Below are positions 10,722 through 17,305 of a stretch of 64,000 nt of DNA, piece after piece. Below the pieces are notes generated by a model. It was given only the letters and a program-made list of their open reading frames with translations. It did not search any database and had not been told where the DNA came from. The position numbers were made by a program, and so were the translations under genes. Numbering within the stretch: the stretch's first letter is position 1; every line of letters begins with the position of its first letter. The stretch covers positions 62,001 through 126,000 of the forward strand of contig NZ_JNIK01000011.1 in assembly GCF_000701365.1 (NCBI RefSeq). The letters are read 5' to 3'. Origin of the DNA: Blastococcus sp. URHD0036 (GTDB taxonomy: Bacteria; Actinomycetota; Actinomycetes; Mycobacteriales; Geodermatophilaceae).

Positions 10722-11264
10722 GTGGTTAGACGGCGAAGTGAGACGGCAATCCCGTCGGACCCTGTTGTCGCAATTGAAAAGTTGTTTGGAGACCTCACCC
10801 CGGATCAGCGCGTCTGGTTCGGCCAGGGACTTCTGGGATTGGTTCTGCTCGCAGGGTCGTCTCCCGTAGAGCTCGCCGTGCCGCTGGTCCGATTCGTGGG
10901 TGGACGGCGGGGAATCCAAACAGGGGCGGCCCTGGGGAGTCTGCTCTGGTTCCTGGCGGGCCGCGCCTACTCGGGGGCCATGCTGCGCCAGCTCATCGCG
11001 GAAGGCACGACCAGTGCGGACCCCGATCACGAGAGCTGGTACGAGCGTTACGACCGCTTGATCACCCGGCTTCTCTTCTCCGGCGCAGTCTGGCTGCCCT
11101 CCGCAGGTGCAGTTCTGCCCACGGTTGTGTTGCGTAAGCGGTCCCCACTGTGGGGCCTCGCGCTATGGCTTGTGGTACGGCTCTGCGCCGTGACCGTCCT
11201 GGCGGTCGATGCTTCTCGCTTGAAGAAGCGTCAGGAAGCGCAAGCTGCGGTCACTAGCGAGTGA
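10722..11264 (+). CDS. Hypothetical membrane protein, first island gene
   Basis: The family is not recognised. It has about 180 residues with three to four hydrophobic stretches: WFGQGLLGLVLLAGSSPVELAV, GALLWFLAG-like, WLPSAGAVLPTVV, and LALWLVVRLCAVTVLAV near the end. A charged, Lys/Arg-rich tail follows. Codon use is visibly richer in A/T at third positions than in the flanking polysaccharide genes, suggesting a different origin. The GTG at 10722 has GGGAG about 7 nt upstream; the ATG at 10683 would add 13 residues but has no ribosome binding site. The TGA stop abuts island repeat copy 2. No function is proposed. Confidence 0.6.
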   Translation: MVRRRSETAIPSDPVVAIEKLFGDLTPDQRVWFGQGLLGLVLLAGSSPVELAVPLVRFVGGRRGIQTGAALGSLLWFLAGRAYSGAMLRQLIAEGTTSADPDHESWYERYDRLITRLLFSGAVWLPSAGAVLPTVVLRKRSPLWGLALWLVVRLCAVTVLAVDASRLKKRQEAQAAVTSE

Positions 11265-11286
11265 CCCCAAGTGGGCCGCTCAGAGC
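11263..11286 (+). repeat. Island repeat copy 2
   Basis: GACCCCAAGTGGGCCGCTCA then GAGC. The core AAGTGGGCCGCTCAG is identical to copies 3 and 4. It overlaps the stop codon of the preceding gene by 2 nt. The following 20 nt (CGCGCGGACGGCTTGAT) also resemble the sequence right of copy 4. Confidence 0.75.
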
Positions 11287-11337
11287 GCGCGGACGGCTTG
11301 ATGACGCAGGTCCCCTCTGTACTGCAAAGCTCGCCAC

Positions 11338-11597
11338 ATGCTGGTTCGTGAGCTGATGGCCATCCTCGCCGAGGAGCATCCCGACTCCCCAATATCGGTA
11401 GAGGGGTCTGTCCTCATGGCGACTACCTCGTCCAGTACGACCTTGAGGTCACTCACGACGAGGGGCCGGCGCCTGACATTGAGGAGGTCGTCATCGCGTG
11501 GACCGCGACGTCTGAGGCTCAGCGTTTGGCCCGAGAGCGACAAGATCGCGGGCGCTCGGTGGATCAACCGGGGACCACGCAGCGGAGGCTGCCCTGA
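11338..11597 (+). pseudogene. Small orphan gene with an apparent -1 frameshift
   Basis: ATG 11338 opens a frame reading MLVRELMAILAEEHPDSPIS. After about 11400 protein-like sequence continues in the next frame as HGDYLVQYDLEVTHDEG, then APDIEEVVIAWTATSEAQRL, and ends at TGA 11595-11597. Adding one G to the GGGG run at 11403-11406 would join the two into one protein of about 87 residues. The N-terminus resembles small phage and actinobacterial proteins of the type MTVxELIxxLxxxPPDxPV, which have no known function. It may be a real mutation, a sequencing error in a homopolymer, or less likely programmed frameshifting. Island repeat copy 3 follows 13 nt after the stop. Confidence 0.5.
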
Positions 11598-11610
11598 GAG
11601 GTTCGCCGGT

Positions 11611-11634
11611 GTCCCTAAGTGGGCCGCTCAGGGC
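11611..11634 (+). repeat. Island repeat copy 3
   Basis: GTCCCTAAGTGGGCCGCTCA then GGGC. It lies between the convergent ends of the frameshifted gene and the minus-strand gene, whose TAG stop starts on its last base. The similarity to copy 5 continues to the right for about 60 nt. Confidence 0.8.
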
Positions 11635-12200
11635 TACGTGCCGTCGACGCCCGGAAGGCGACCTGAGGGACTTTCCAAATCGGCCGTTCGACGCGCCCAA
11701 CTGAGAAGCCGAAAGGGCGAAGTCCAATCGGGTCGTTGGAGATAGATGGCTGCGTCGTCAAGTTCGGTGTAGTCCGGGGGTGCGTCCGGAAGGCCGTCGA
11801 CGTGGACCTGATAACACGCGAACTCGGAAGCCGTAACGATCAGATCGCTGCCCCGCTCGACGCGCAGTCCCCAACGTAGAAGCCCGTCGGGTGTCGTCGA
11901 CAATGCCGAGATTCCCACTTCACGAGCGAACCGATCTCCGAGCCTGGGAAGGTCATGCGTGCCCAGCTCCCAGCTCACCGCCCGTACACGGCGCGCGACG
12001 ACCACACGAAGGTCCGGACCATCGATGATCATGGCACCGACGGTGGAGCGACCAGGGTCGAGTCGAACATCGAGAAGCTCGTGCCCCTCGAGAAACTCGC
12101 CTCCGAGCTCATTCCAGGGGCGAGGGGCCACGTCGGCAACGACCTCGTACGTCGGCCACAACAGGTCCGTCAGGGTCGCCAAGCTGCACCTCCCGAGCAC
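11634..12200 (-). CDS. Hypothetical protein, third island gene
   Basis: I do not recognise the family. It is about 188 residues, soluble, with a mixed alpha/beta look and no signal peptide or membrane segment. Stretches such as VGAMIIDGPDLRVVVARRV, RWGLRVERGSDLIVTASEFA and PDAPPDYTELDDAAIYLQRP read like a genuine folded protein. ATG 12200 is the longest start. A TTG at 12182 has GGGAGG just upstream and may be the real one. It is the only island gene on the minus strand, so its stop rather than its start meets repeat copy 3. Confidence 0.55.
   Translation of the reverse strand: MLGRCSLATLTDLLWPTYEVVADVAPRPWNELGGEFLEGHELLDVRLDPGRSTVGAMIIDGPDLRVVVARRVRAVSWELGTHDLPRLGDRFAREVGISALSTTPDGLLRWGLRVERGSDLIVTASEFACYQVHVDGLPDAPPDYTELDDAAIYLQRPDWTSPFRLLSWARRTADLESPSGRLPGVDGT
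11654..11671 (+). repeat. Island repeat, partial copy
   Basis: AAGGCGACCTGAGGGAC resembles the right half of copy 1 (AAGGGCGGCCTATGGGAC). It lies 20 nt right of copy 3, with the same spacing as the partial copy after copy 5, so copies 3 and 5 look like about 60-nt composite units. Confidence 0.45.
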
Positions 12201-12259
12201 GCGGATTGCCGAGCCTACGTTCGACGTGCCAGTCGTCTGGGGCGGTTACTGGTCGAAGT

Positions 12260-12284
12260 CGCCCTAAGTGGGCCGCTCAGGGCG
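12260..12284 (+). repeat. Island repeat copy 4
   Basis: CGCCCTAAGTGGGCCGCTCA then GGGCG. The 6-nt ends are complementary (CGCCCT/AGGGCG) and the core is identical to copy 3. It lies 60 nt upstream of the minus-strand island gene. Confidence 0.8.
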
Positions 12285-12419
12285 CCGGAGGCTCGATCGC
12301 TATTCTCAACCCCAAGCGCTCCGTTTGGAGTGACATGGCCGCCCGCTGTCAGGCGCGGCGCCGCGGGGTCGGGCCGGATGTGAGCCGGCCGAGCCCCCTG
12401 CATCGAGAGATGCATCGCG
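12285..12419. other. Spacer before the zinc-ribbon gene
   Basis: There is no gene here. TTTGGAG is visible, and an A/T-richer patch (TATTCTCAA at about 12300) could be promoter sequence for the following small gene, but no clear -35/-10 pair can be assigned. Confidence 0.4.
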
Positions 12420-12629
12420 ATGTCGGGTTGCGTCAAGAAGTGCTATCCGTCCCGAGCTGCTGCCGTGCGGGCACTCGAGGCGATACAGGAGCGTTGTAGG
12501 GAACGGGATCGGAAGGCGCCGAGAGGCGCCTACCTCTGCCCCTCGTGCCGAGGGCAGTGGCACTTGACTTCCAAGTCGGCGACGCAGACCCCGCCATGGC
12601 AAAGAAGGCGCCAGCCGACCGTTCCTTAG
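12420..12629 (+). CDS. Small zinc-ribbon protein with CPxC-WHLTS motif
   Basis: A 69-residue basic protein with Cys pairs C4/C8 and C40/C43, then W47-H48 within AYLCPSCRGQWHLTSK. The Y-x-CPxC-x3-WHLTS signature recurs in small actinobacterial and actinophage proteins and suggests a one-zinc ribbon, probably nucleic-acid binding; that role is inference. A helix (RAAAVRALEAIQERCRER) links the Cys pairs. The ATG at 12420 is followed immediately by C4. The stop codon TAG lies inside island repeat copy 5, mirroring the first island gene. The gene is too short and compositionally atypical to place further. Confidence 0.7.
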   Translation: MSGCVKKCYPSRAAAVRALEAIQERCRERDRKAPRGAYLCPSCRGQWHLTSKSATQTPPWQRRRQPTVP

Positions 12630-12645
12630 TGGGCCGCTCTGGGAC
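12621..12645 (+). repeat. Island repeat copy 5
   Basis: GTTCCTTAGTGGGCCGCTCT then GGGAC, with GT..CC/GG..AC ends. The stop codon of the zinc-ribbon gene lies within it. It aligns with copy 3 over about 60 nt including the downstream CTGCCG-CG segment. Confidence 0.75.
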
Positions 12646-12659
12646 ACCTGCCGGCGCAC

Positions 12660-12682
12660 CGTGAGGGCGGCCTGAGGGCGAC
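12660..12682 (+). repeat. Island repeat, partial copy at the island edge
   Basis: CGTGAGGGCGGCCTGAGGGC matches the centre of copy 1 (AGGGCGGCCTATGGG). It ends 1-2 nt from the tRNA-like sequence. Confidence 0.5.
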
Positions 12683-12762
12683 TCAGCGCTGAGGGATTCG
12701 AACCGGCGTCCCTGCGTCACACAGCCGAGATGTCGCTACCTCGCATGCTCGACGGCATGCTG
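12683..12762 (-). pseudogene. Degenerate tRNA-like sequence (possible old attachment site)
   Basis: Read on the minus strand it carries a T-loop GGTTCGAATCC, D-stem GTCG/CGAC (12753-12750 with 12735-12732) with a GG-containing 14-nt D-loop, and partly pairing acceptor ends (CAGC/GCTG). The anticodon and T stems do not pair, so it is not a functional tRNA. It lies at the junction between the island and the Wzy gene, where an integrated element would leave a tRNA 3' remnant. Chance resemblance is possible. Confidence 0.3.
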
Positions 12763-12832
12763 AACCGCGTCGACGAGCCGGCCCCAAGCCATGTTGCACC
12801 CGTTTCCGGATGGATGTAGTGACCGTCGCGCC

Positions 12833-14080
12833 TCAGCCGGCGACTGAGGACGACGGCGCGAGGACACGCGGCCGCTCCGGAGCTCCGCCGGAAACGTCGT
12901 CGTCCGACAGTTCGTCCGTGAGACGGCGACGGGAGCCGCCCTCGACCAGCAGCGAGACGGCCAGGAACGCGAGGAACTCCGGCGTCGCGTCGAACAGCCC
13001 GCTCTCCAGCACGCTGCGCCCGAGGACGAACACCAGCAGCCCGAGGAACAGGGCCCGGTGGGCGCGCGGCGCCTGGAAGGCCCCGCGGAGAGCCCACAGC
13101 GCCCACAGCCCGGCCACGAGGCAGCCGACGAGGCCGATCTGGACGAGGACGGAGACCCAGCTGCTGTCCAGCGGCTGCTCGGTCCAGTACTGCCCCTTGA
13201 CCGGGATGATCTTGACCGACAGGCCCCCGCCGAAGGCGAGCTGCCACCGGTCGTCGGCCCACGTGGTCGCGGCGTCCCAGGCGATGAAGCGGGACTGCAC
13301 CGTGCTCGTGCCCTCGCCGTCGCGCTCGAGGAAGCTCCCGAGCGCGTCGGTGCCGAAGACGGCGACGGTCGCGGCGGCCCCGGTCAGGAGCGCGCCGACC
13401 ACCAGCCCGACCCGGGCGCGGCGCATGTGCAGCGCCATGATCAGCAGCGCGGGGACCAGCATGAGCAGCGCGGTGCGAGAGCCGGTGAACCAGACGACGC
13501 CGAGGGCCACCACGATGACCGCGGCGGCGCCGGCGCCCGCCGTCCCCATCGTGATCCGCCACCCGGCGTACAGCACGACCAGGCAGGAGAGCAGAGCGAG
13601 CGTGTTCGGGTCGACCTCCGGGAAACCGCCGGCGAGCCGGCCGCTGGACAGCGTCGACAGGCCGGTGACCGCCGCCACACCGCCGATCACGGCACAGGCC
13701 CGCGCCAGCGCGGCGAAGAACTCCAGCGCGGTGTAGCAGCGCAGCAGCAGGACGACCGTGAGAGCCAGGATCGTCACGCGGACGGCGACGACCCCGCCCG
13801 CGACCAGTCGCCCGTCGGTCAGGGCGCCGAGCACCGACGCGGTGAGCAGCGCGCCCAGCACCCACAACGTCCCGGTGCCCACCCGCAGGTCCCGACGGCG
13901 GGTGCCCGCGTACGCCACCACCAGGGCGACCAGGCTCAGCGCGCCCTTCGCCGCGACGACCGGGTCCAGGGAACCCTCGAAGTAGGTGCCGCGCCGCCAG
14001 CCCACCGTGGTGAGCACGAGCAGGAGCATGCACACGAGGAGCCGGACCGGGATCCGCTCCGAGCGGCGGGCGGCGCTCAC
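12833..14080 (-). CDS. O-antigen ligase/polymerase (Wzy-like) membrane protein
   Basis: A polytopic membrane protein of 415 residues with about 11 hydrophobic segments and one long extracytoplasmic loop. The loop and its flanks carry the Wzy_C signatures: DPNTLALLSCLVVLYAG, WFTGSRTALLMLVPALL, and an R-x3-W pattern (SRFIAWDAATTW). The Wzy/WaaL family joins lipid-linked repeat units at the outer face of the membrane. The GTG start at 14080 overlaps the stop of the flippase gene (GTGA), so translation is coupled. It is the last gene of the five-gene coupled operon and ends in a short Ser/Pro-rich tail. Polymerase versus ligase cannot be decided from sequence, but polymerase fits the presence of Wzx and Wzz. 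Confidence 0.83.
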   Translation of the reverse strand: MSAARRSERIPVRLLVCMLLLVLTTVGWRRGTYFEGSLDPVVAAKGALSLVALVVAYAGTRRRDLRVGTGTLWVLGALLTASVLGALTDGRLVAGGVVAVRVTILALTVVLLLRCYTALEFFAALARACAVIGGVAAVTGLSTLSSGRLAGGFPEVDPNTLALLSCLVVLYAGWRITMGTAGAGAAAVIVVALGVVWFTGSRTALLMLVPALLIMALHMRRARVGLVVGALLTGAAATVAVFGTDALGSFLERDGEGTSTVQSRFIAWDAATTWADDRWQLAFGGGLSVKIIPVKGQYWTEQPLDSSWVSVLVQIGLVGCLVAGLWALWALRGAFQAPRAHRALFLGLLVFVLGRSVLESGLFDATPEFLAFLAVSLLVEGGSRRRLTDELSDDDVSGGAPERPRVLAPSSSVAG

Positions 14081-15339
14081 GCCGGCACCGCCTGCCGGAT
14101 CGGCTCGCGCAGGGCCGGATCGGTCAGGCGCAGGACGACGGACTGGCGGACGGCGACGGCGGCGAGCACCGGACCGAGGGCGAGCGCCACCGGCGACCAC
14201 TCCGCCTGGCCGGGCGCGAGGAGCACCAGCGCGGCCACGGCGGCCAGCGAGCCGGCCTCGAGCAGCCGCAACGCCAGGACGCGGCGCTGCCGGCCGTGGA
14301 CGGAGGCCAGCGAGGCGTAGGGCAGGAGCGTCGCGCCGGCGACGGCGTAGAGCGTCCAGCCGACCACGCCCACGACCGGCACGTCGTAGTCGCCACCGGT
14401 GAGCGCCGGACCGAGCACCGGCAGCAGGACCAGGCCTCCGGCGCCGATCGTCGCGATGCCGCCGACCAGCCCGAGCGCGGCGCGGTCGGCGACCCGCAGG
14501 CTGTCGGCGACCGGCCGGGCGCGCAGCGTGACGAAGTGCGGCAGCAGGAAGGACCCGATGCCGGCGACCAGGGTCAGCATGGGAGCGGTGTAGACGCGGG
14601 CGGCCTCGACCGGGCCGTAGGCGGCCGCGCCGACCGCCGCGACGACGAGCAGCCGCAGCAGGGTCAGCGATCCGGGCCGGATGGTCTGCGCGGCGGCGCG
14701 CCACACACCGAAGTCGGCGACGGCGCGCAGGGCGGGCCGGCGCCAGGGGCCGGACGGGCGCTCGCCGGCGGGCAGCAGCGCCCACGCGACGACCGCGGCG
14801 GCCACCTGCCCGGCCAGCAGCGCGACGACGAAGGAGCCGAGGGTGACCGGACCGGCCAGGGCGCACAGCGCGAGCGCCGCCAGCGCGCCGATGAGGCTGG
14901 TGGCGTCCACGGCCGGGAGGGCTGCGTACCGGCCGGTGGCCATGAGCAGCCGGCGCAGGGTGTCCTCGACGACGAAGGCGGCACAGGCCGGGGCCAGCAG
15001 CAGCCCCGCCCAGACGGGAACGACGTCGGTGACCAGCGCGGCGAGGGCCCCGGCCAGGCCCGCGGCCGCGGAGACCAGCGCCGTCCAGACGTGCAGGCCG
15101 GCGCGGACCCCGCGGTCGTGGCGGTCCAGGACGGTGAGCGAGTCGCCGACCATCCCGCTGCACACGGCGGTGACCAGCACGAGCGCGCCGTAGACGAGCG
15201 AGAAGACGGCCAGCCCGCCCGCACCGAGCAGCCGCGCGGCGGCGACCTGCAGCACCAGCCCGGCCAGCGCCATCGTGGCCTGGCCGAGCACGGCTGCGGT
15301 GGCGCGCCTGCGGAGCAGGGCGGAGAGGGTCGCGAGCAC
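14077..15339 (-). CDS. Polysaccharide flippase (Wzx/MATE-like)
   Basis: A 420-residue membrane protein of about 12 hydrophobic segments. The family's N-terminal pattern is seen: AVLGQATMALAGLVLQVAAARLLGAGGLAVFSLVYG, then DSLTVLDRHD and ATGRYAALPAVDA. Members of the MVF (Wzx) group flip undecaprenyl-linked repeat units across the membrane. The start is a GTG 2 nt from the deacetylase stop, and the stop overlaps the next gene's start by 4 bp. It is strongly Ala/Leu/Val-rich, so alignment-level subfamily assignment is not attempted. Confidence 0.82.
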   Translation of the reverse strand: MLATLSALLRRRATAAVLGQATMALAGLVLQVAAARLLGAGGLAVFSLVYGALVLVTAVCSGMVGDSLTVLDRHDRGVRAGLHVWTALVSAAAGLAGALAALVTDVVPVWAGLLLAPACAAFVVEDTLRRLLMATGRYAALPAVDATSLIGALAALALCALAGPVTLGSFVVALLAGQVAAAVVAWALLPAGERPSGPWRRPALRAVADFGVWRAAAQTIRPGSLTLLRLLVVAAVGAAAYGPVEAARVYTAPMLTLVAGIGSFLLPHFVTLRARPVADSLRVADRAALGLVGGIATIGAGGLVLLPVLGPALTGGDYDVPVVGVVGWTLYAVAGATLLPYASLASVHGRQRRVLALRLLEAGSLAAVAALVLLAPGQAEWSPVALALGPVLAAVAVRQSVVLRLTDPALREPIRQAVPA

Positions 15340-15341
15340 CG

Positions 15342-16094
15342 TCAGGCCGCCCCGGCGGGGGCGGTCGCCGGCAGCGGACGGCGGACGCGCAGGGCGTGCC
15401 GGGCCAGCCGGGCGAGGAGGACGGCGCGCCCGTCCCGCGGGCTGATGTAGCAGCGCGGCAGGGTGAACCGGTCCCCCGGCTCGTAGTCGCCGGTCACGCA
15501 GGCGTTGTCGTAGCCGGCGGCGCGGACGGCCTCGGCGGCCGCGGCGTCGTAGGCGCCGTAGGGGTAGCAGAAGCCCGGGACCTCGGCCTGCAGCACGTCC
15601 TCGAGCACGCGACGGCTGTCGGTCACCTCGGCGGCCACGGTGGCCGGATCGGCGCCGGCGAGGCGGGCGTGGCTGGTCGTGTGGCTGCCCACCTCGTGGC
15701 CCGCGGCCGCCGCGGCGCGCACCTGGTCGGCGGTCATGATCGGGAACTGCGGGCCGGTGTCCCAGGAGTTGGTGGCCCCCATGTGCCCGGCCACGACGTA
15801 CACCGTGGCGGTCATGCCGTGCCGCGCCAGCACGGGGACGGCGGTGCTCAGGAAGTCGGCGTAGCCGTCGTCGAAGGTGAGGCCGACCAGACCCGCGGAC
15901 TCCCCACGGTCGACGGCCCGCAGCAGCTCGGTCTGCGAGACGCCGCGCAGGCCGAACCGGCGGAGCAGCCGCAGGTGCCGGTCCAGCCGGTCGGGGTGCA
16001 CCCGGATGCGGTGCGGATCGGGCTCGGTCGAGGCGCTGATCGAGTGGTACATCAGCACGGCGGGAGCGGACAGCCGGTCCGCGCCGGCGGTCAC
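15342..16094 (-). CDS. Polysaccharide deacetylase (NodB-homology, CE4)
   Basis: A 250-residue CE4 esterase. PAVLMYHSIS leads the domain. Motif 1 LTFDDGYADF supplies the catalytic base and metal Asp, and motif 2 is EVGSHTTSHARL (HxxxH metal pair). FCYPYGAYD is motif 3. These enzymes de-N-acetylate sugars in polysaccharides or peptidoglycan. No signal peptide is visible, so it may act in the cytoplasm on lipid-linked intermediates or be exported by another route. The GTG at 16094 overlaps the stop of the upstream glycosyltransferase by 4 bp (GTGA). A longer frame reaches 16982 but is a shadow of the glycosyltransferase. Confidence 0.88.
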   Translation of the reverse strand: MTAGADRLSAPAVLMYHSISASTEPDPHRIRVHPDRLDRHLRLLRRFGLRGVSQTELLRAVDRGESAGLVGLTFDDGYADFLSTAVPVLARHGMTATVYVVAGHMGATNSWDTGPQFPIMTADQVRAAAAAGHEVGSHTTSHARLAGADPATVAAEVTDSRRVLEDVLQAEVPGFCYPYGAYDAAAAEAVRAAGYDNACVTGDYEPGDRFTLPRCYISPRDGRAVLLARLARHALRVRRPLPATAPAGAA

Positions 16095-17305
16095 GCCGCG
16101 GCTCCGGAGCCGGCGACGGGCGCCGGCGACGACTCCGCGACGACGGGCAGCCCGCGCGGCACCGGGACCACGGCGGGCGGGGTGCCGAGGACGGCGGCGA
16201 CGAGTTCGGCGGCGTACCGCTCGGGCGACGAGCGGCGGCGCGCGACGGCGGCGTCGGCGAGGGCGGCGGTGCAGGTGCGGGGCCAGTCGGTGACCATCCG
16301 CGCCACGGCGTCGGCCACGGCGACGGGGTCGCCCGCGGGGACGGCGGAGACGGCGGAGTACCCGGCCGCGGCCTCGCGCAGGCCGCTGTGGTCGCTCACC
16401 ACCAGCGGGCGGGCGGCGAGGACGGCCTCGACGGCGGTGTTGCCGAACGACTCGTCGCCGATCGCGGGGACCAGGACGACGTCGGCGCCGGCCACGTGCG
16501 GCCAGACGTCGGCGGAGAAGCCGAGGAACTCCACGCGGTCGCCGAGGCCGGCGTCGGCCACGGCGGCCCGCAGCTCCTCGGCGAACCACTCGTAGCCGGT
16601 GAAGACGTCGCCGACCACGGTGAGCTGGGCGTCGACGCCGCGGTCGTGCAGCTCGCGCAGCGCGGCGACCGCGACCTGCGGGCCCTTGCGGGGGTTCAGC
16701 CGGCCGACGAACAGCAGGCGCACCGGGCCGTCCAGGCGGGGGCGGGCCGCGACGACCTCGGCCGGGCCGCGCACGGCGTTGTGCACCACGGTGGCGCGAC
16801 GGCGCAGCCGCGGCGCCACGTCGGTGAGCACGTCGAGCGTGAACCGGCTGTTGGCCACGACCCGGCCGGACAGCGCGGGGCACAGCGCCATGCCGCGCCG
16901 GAGCAGGCGCGGCGCGGACTGCTCGGCCTCGTGCACGTGGCAGATCGACCGGCGGCGGGCCAGCCGGGCCAGCAGCGGCCACGACGGCAGGGTCAGCGTG
17001 CTGACGTAGACCCCTCCGGGGTGCCGGCGCAGCAGGCGCCAGGCGGGGACAAGGCCGCGGAGGCCGTCGGCGAGCAGCCGCAGGGCTCCGCGGGGGCGCA
17101 GCGCGGAGTTGCGCAGCACCGGCATCGGGCAGATCTCGACCGGGATGCCGCGCGCCTCGAGCTCGTCCACCAGCGGACCGGGGCCGGGCAGCGCGACGGT
17201 GACCGGGCAGCTCCCGGAGAGCGCGACGGCCGACTCCAGCAGCATCCGGTCGGCGCCGTAGAGCTCCGAACCGGGGTGCACGATCAGCAGCGGCGGGCGG
17301 CTCAT
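16091..17305 (-). CDS. Glycosyltransferase, GT4 family
   Basis: A 404-residue GT-B glycosyltransferase. The N-terminal Rossmann half starts RPPLLIVHPGSELYGADRML. The C-terminal half has GRLNPRKGPQVAVAAL (phosphate-binding Lys) and an E-x7-E region: DESFGNTAVEAVLAARPLVV. It transfers a sugar from an activated donor to the growing lipid-linked unit on the cytoplasmic side; donor and acceptor cannot be deduced. ATG 17305 overlaps the stop of the CDP-alcohol transferase (ATGA), and its stop overlaps the deacetylase start, so it sits in a tight operon. The last 30 residues are Pro/Ala-rich. Confidence 0.9.
   Translation of the reverse strand: MSRPPLLIVHPGSELYGADRMLLESAVALSGSCPVTVALPGPGPLVDELEARGIPVEICPMPVLRNSALRPRGALRLLADGLRGLVPAWRLLRRHPGGVYVSTLTLPSWPLLARLARRRSICHVHEAEQSAPRLLRRGMALCPALSGRVVANSRFTLDVLTDVAPRLRRRATVVHNAVRGPAEVVAARPRLDGPVRLLFVGRLNPRKGPQVAVAALRELHDRGVDAQLTVVGDVFTGYEWFAEELRAAVADAGLGDRVEFLGFSADVWPHVAGADVVLVPAIGDESFGNTAVEAVLAARPLVVSDHSGLREAAAGYSAVSAVPAGDPVAVADAVARMVTDWPRTCTAALADAAVARRRSSPERYAAELVAAVLGTPPAVVPVPRGLPVVAESSPAPVAGSGAAA

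Noticed and set aside
10592-12645. Classical integron attC sites
   Set aside because: The RYYYAAC/GTTRRRY core pair is missing, copies are mostly too short and no integron integrase is in the window. Only the layout is similar.
10592-12682. CRISPR array
   Set aside because: Repeats are 300-650 nt apart with genes between them, unequal in sequence, and no cas genes are present.
12683-12762. Functional tRNA gene
   Set aside because: Anticodon and T stems do not pair and no sensible anticodon can be assigned.
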